DNA of 64,000 bases from Sphagnum compactum (Eukaryota > Bryophyta > Sphagnopsida > Sphagnales). The stretch's first letter is position 1. Each line of letters starts with the position of its first letter. The stretch covers positions 9,600,213 to 9,664,212 of the forward strand of contig OZ234493.1 in assembly GCA_965153455.1 (NCBI GenBank). Direction: 5' to 3'. The translations under genes were made by a program, and so were the position numbers. This document shows positions 60,169 to 64,000 of this stretch, one piece after another. A model generated the notes under the pieces. It made no database searches and was not told where the DNA came from. It saw nothing but the letters and a program-made list of their open reading frames with translations.

Positions 60169-60464
60169 GTCTCTCTTGCTCTGTCTGTCGCGCACATGAA
60201 GGAAGGCAGACGCAGGTACGTCCTCTTCTTCTTCTTCTTCTTCTTCTTATTCTTCTTCCCCTTCGCCAACGACACGCCGAAGGAGGCCGGCGTTCGACTG
60301 CCTTTACAGACGACGAAGCGTGCGTGCGTGCGTGCGTGCGTGAAAACAGTCCTGAAGACCACAGTTCTCAGCAGGTGGCGAAGAAGGCGCTACCTCTTCC
60401 GGTAGCCGTTCGCCAGGCTCCCGTGTCTCGAACAGCCATTTTTGTTCTTATTGGCGAAACTTCG
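60169..60464. other. U-box gene 5' flank with TCT and GTGC microsatellites
   Basis: Probably holds the leader and core promoter of the U-box gene. A TCT run (about 60220-60260) and a CGTG tetranucleotide run (about 60317-60341) stand out. The stretch is GC-richer than the DNA beyond it. No TATA box was chosen with confidence. Confidence 0.5.
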
Positions 60465-60990
60465 CTTTTTTACTTCGCCAAAAAAGAGAAATTTAAGCAA
60501 ATGAGAAACTCAAAACAAAACCCAAAAAAAATCTCCAAAAAGAGAAATTAAAAATGCGAAACTCAAATTTTAGTTTCACCAAAAAAAAAGAGAAATTTTA
60601 AATGAGAAACTCAGAAAAACTAACTACGCCAAAAAAGCAAAATTAAAAAAATGAGAAACTCAAAATTCAGGTTCACCATAAAGAGAAATTGAAAATGAGA
60701 AACTCAAAAACTAACTATGCCAAAAAAGCGAAATAAAAAATGAGAGACTCAAAATTTAATTTCGCCAAGAAGAGAAAATTTGTAAATGAGAAAAATCAGA
60801 CATGAATTTCACCAAAAAGCGAAATTAAAAAAAGAGAGACTCAAAAATAATTTCGCCAGAAAAGCGAGATTAAAAAATATGAGAAACTCAAAAATTAATT
60901 TCGCCACTAAAGAGAAATTAAAAATGAGAAACTCAATTTTAAATTTCGCCAAAAAGCGAAATTCAAAATGAGAAACTCAAAAATGAAGTG
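60465..60990. repeat. Minisatellite of about 47 bp, eleven copies
   Basis: The unit is close to TTTCGCCAAAAAGCGAAATT followed by AAAAATGAGAAACTCAAAAAT. GAGAAACTCA or a close variant recurs eleven times at 40-55 bp steps. In the better units TTTCGCC and GCGAAA are short inverted complements. It begins about 300 bp upstream of the U-box gene ATG. Confidence 0.85.
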
Positions 60991-61099
60991 CGTATTGTGC
61001 TTCTTCTTCTTCTTCTTCTTCATCTTCTGTCCATTCTGGGAAGCCAGGAGGGACTTTTTTTTCATCCAGGTGACTGGTGATCATCCAATGAGCAGGGTT

Positions 61100-61450
61100 T
61101 CTTTATAAGGATTTTATGATGTAGCCAAAGTGGCGATCATTCAAAAATAATTTAGCCAACTTTGGGTTACATACTAGCTAAATTTGGCTAAATAATACTA
61201 GGTATGAAAGTAGCCCCAAAAAAAAAAAAAAAAAAAACAGAAATCCTTCTATATTCTTGGCTACCTACTGGAACTTATCATAAAAATCTGGCAATTGAAA
61301 AAATAATAATAATAAAAAATAAATCTGGTGAATTTGGGAAATAAAAATAAAATAATAATAAATAAATCTGGTGAATTTGGGTTCTAAATATGGCGATTTT
61401 TTGCACATTTTTTTCTGAAAAATCCCCCCCTTTGTATACTTTGCACCAGA
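61100..61450 (+). repeat. Dispersed GATTTAGCCAAAT repeat, right-hand copy
   Basis: TAGCCAAAGTGGCGATCAT, AATTTAGCCAA, GGTATGAAAGTAGCC and TTGGCTACCTACTGGAAC follow the order seen at 40775-40900. An A19-type run near 61219-61238 interrupts it. Confidence 0.55.
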
Positions 61451-61651
61451 TTTTATTTTATTTTGGTTGCCATGATGCAAAAAATCCTCTATAATAGTTT
61501 TGCACAATAATTGAATACCCAACCGTCTTTATGATGAAAAAAAAGTATTCCTTAAGAAAATTAGGGAGGTGTAGAAATCATGACATCGGTGCCATTAATT
61601 AATTGCACCATGTACTTTTTTTTAAAACCACCATCATTCCATGAAATCCTC

Positions 61652-61682
61652 TACCATACCATACCATACCATACCATACCAC
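61652..61682. repeat. (CATAC)n microsatellite
   Basis: About six perfect 5-bp units of ACCAT/CATAC. Confidence 0.85.
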
Positions 61683-61739
61683 ACATGTATATGCTCTTAT
61701 AGACTCGGATACCCTAGTACCTTGGCCAATTCGACACTA

Positions 61740-61930
61740 ATTATATTATTTACAAAATTAAAATGTTGAAATTTTCAAAAACTATTTCTTCCAAATCAAA
61801 AAATATTGTGAAGGAAAAATAGGGAATATTTTAGGAATATTCCATTTGTTGAAATGAATTTCTCAAAATTAATTAGTTAATTAATTAATTATTCAATGGA
61901 CATTGTGTTGAAATGGGCCAAGGTACTAGG
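61740..61930 (+). repeat. Dispersed AT-rich repeat, copy 2
   Basis: Close relative of 43397-43580 with the same word order and the TTAATTAATTAATTATTC core. Confidence 0.7.
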
Positions 61931-62197
61931 GTATATGAATTTCATGAATACAACATTAACATTCACAACAACACGGGGTGTGTCACACCGTGGCCTTGCC
62001 ATTTTACATTTAAAACTATCTTAAGGCAAAAATAGAATTATGGAAATTCAAATATTTCACCATGCAAAAATATAATCTTCAAAAAATCCTCTAAAGAAAA
62101 CCAAAATCCTTCAAGATATCATAACTCTTGAATAAAATGTCACAACATGTTAGCAATTTTGAATAGAATGTTCATTCCAAAAGTTTCTATTCATTTA

Positions 62198-62431
62198 TCA
62201 TCATCATATTTGGTGACCATTAAAAATAATCGAGGGTTTCATCCAATGGCTTAAATCTTGTAACAAAACATGAAGAGATATAACTCTACATTATCGAATG
62301 TAATTATAGTGAACAAAATTATCATCGTCATATTTGGTGATTGTTAAAAATCGAGAAATTGGCTTAAATCTTGGGAACAAAACATGAAGAGATATCACTC
62401 TAAATTATGGAATGTAATTATAGTGAACAAA
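62198..62431 (+). repeat. Tandem duplication of about 115 bp
   Basis: Copy 1 (about 62198-62320) and copy 2 (about 62321-62431) share ATCATATTTGGTGA, TGGCTTAAATCTTG, AACAAAACATGAAGAGATAT and ATGTAATTATAGTGAACAAAA. The second copy lacks about 10 bases in its first third. Confidence 0.85.
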
Positions 62432-62439
62432 AGTTACAC

Positions 62440-64000
62440 ATGAATTAGCTTAACAATGATTAGGTTCAAGCTATAAAAGTTCAAATTTGTAAACAAAGAA
62501 ATAGGATTTGTTTTTGAAAAAATGGTCTATGATATGAAACAATAACATGTATTGCATTAAAAACACAACTTTTTTTTGCATTCCATCCATTGCACAAACA
62601 AAACAAGAAAAGAAAATTTCATCTCTCACGCAAATGCACACGAGAAGAGCAAAAGAATAATTTGGACACAACTTGCAGAGTTCAAAAACAAATAGTTAAT
62701 GTAATAACAACACAAACATGTAGCCCACAAATGCAAATGATTTGAAATTATGTTATAAAACACCAAAGATCATCCAAAATATTTAAGAATACACAATACA
62801 CATGCAAAAAAATTATTGCAAATGCATATGACTTTTAGCTTCACAAGGTACATAACATTGACAAGAATGAAAACACATTTAAGCAAAACACACATTTTAC
62901 ACAAAAGGTAGTTTCATAAATAATTTTAAAACATTTGAATATGTCCAAAATTTGAGAATATTTTCTCACAATGTTTTTTAAACCTTGAAAATTTTCATGC
63001 CCGATTTTTTTGAAATTTTAACAATTTGTATTTTTATTTTTTTTAAATTGAAAATGTTTGATTTTATTAAAAAAATAATCATTGTTGATACATTTTACCA
63101 TCATGTAAAAGACCTCATCATTTTCAATTTATTCTTTTTAATATGAGTTTTTTTCATCATTATCTTCAATAATATATCTATGATTGTGAATAAAGAATAA
63201 TGTGAATTTGATTCCATGGTTTCAACCTATAATTCTTTATCAAATGCCCCAAACAGTCCACACTTGCCCCAACCTTTCACTATTAATTGGCTTTGAAAAC
63301 CTAAACATTTCTAAGTTTATAATAATTAAATGCAAAATTCCTCACATATTTATTTGAAAATCAAGGTGAACAATATTATAATCCATATCCTCCACTTGTT
63401 TTTGTATGGATTTTGTTGACCATTGTTTGAAACAATTTGAAAAGCCACATTTTAGAAATGTTTGCAAAATAATGTGCAAAATAAGGTTGTAATTTTGATG
63501 TGTAGTTAGCTAATAGATACAAGACACAAATATGTGGATATTAATCTTTCATCCATTCAAGAAAAAATTCTTAAATTTATGCATGAACCAACAATTAGTT
63601 AGGAAAGTCATTTTCTAATTTTTTGGCAATGACAAATTTTCAACAACATTCATAAAATATGGAACAAAAATGTGAAATTGTTAACACATTTTCAAGTCCA
63701 ATGGTTTTGTGTCATTGTGAAATGAAATCCATATTCCAAACATTTTCTAAACCACCTTTGGACTTGGCCAAATAATAATTTATTTTACCAACGAAAATAA
63801 TTTAAGAAAGGAACAATCTACCATCAAATGTAGATGACATAACATGTTTTCCTTTCTAATCACTTTTACATCCTTCAAATCTTTTTTCCCCCATATTGTA
63901 TGTTTTCATCCCATTGGAACAAGGTGAATTCTTACACAAGATTGATGACACATTTGAATTTCAAAATATATTGTAGTCAATACCTACTATGTTATGGAAA
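62440..64000. other. AT-rich intergenic DNA, no gene seen
   Basis: No supportable coding region, RNA gene or bounded repeat on either strand up to the window end. Confidence 0.5.

Overview
This is nuclear DNA of a land plant. Five spliced protein genes sit in long AT-rich intergenic stretches full of decayed transposons. The gene set is plant-type: a lipid-droplet/rubber-particle protein, a class II formin with a PTEN-like N-terminus, and a LIN/CERBERUS-like U-box ligase. Introns are about 70-770 bp with GT-AG borders, and TTTAGGG-type heptamers recur. The formin N-terminus resembles moss class II formins, so a bryophyte or other non-seed plant is my best guess, but the sequence does not settle this.

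Layout: 1-3.0 kb holds a dead Ty1/copia fragment and a small repeat. 3.7-5.3 kb (-) is an LDAP/SRPP-like gene of 3 exons. 5.7-11 kb is AT-rich with a PIF/Harbinger transposase relic near 9.7-10.25 kb. 11.2-14.0 kb (+) is a cytosolic HSP70 of 2 exons with heat-shock elements upstream. 14-26.8 kb has no intact gene but holds a broken hAT transposase (21.7-23.3 kb) and several repeat families. 27.8-35.6 kb (+) is a class II formin of 17 exons with a very long FH1 domain. 38.5-40.0 kb (-) is a small 3-exon gene of unknown function. 40-43.6 kb is a cluster of MITE-like elements and minisatellites. 44.9-47.4 kb (-) is an FSH-family serine hydrolase of 7 exons. 49.8-60.2 kb (-) is a U-box/ARM/WD40 protein of about 21 exons. 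60.2-64 kb holds a 47-bp minisatellite, dispersed repeats and AT-rich DNA.

The genes are monocistronic and have no evident shared pathway. HSP70 (folding), the U-box ligase (ubiquitination), the LDAP-like protein (lipid droplets) and the formin (actin nucleation) look like ordinary neighbours. The least expected features are: a duplicated module in the N-terminal half of the U-box protein; WD40 blades that map roughly one per exon; telomere-type heptamers in several introns of that gene; a near-perfect hairpin in an intron of the FSH gene; a formin FH1 built from about twenty polyproline units; and the small gene. I saw no convincing self-contained new system such as a defence island or biosynthetic cluster. 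Exon borders were read by eye from splice motifs, frame continuity and family knowledge. No alignment was run.
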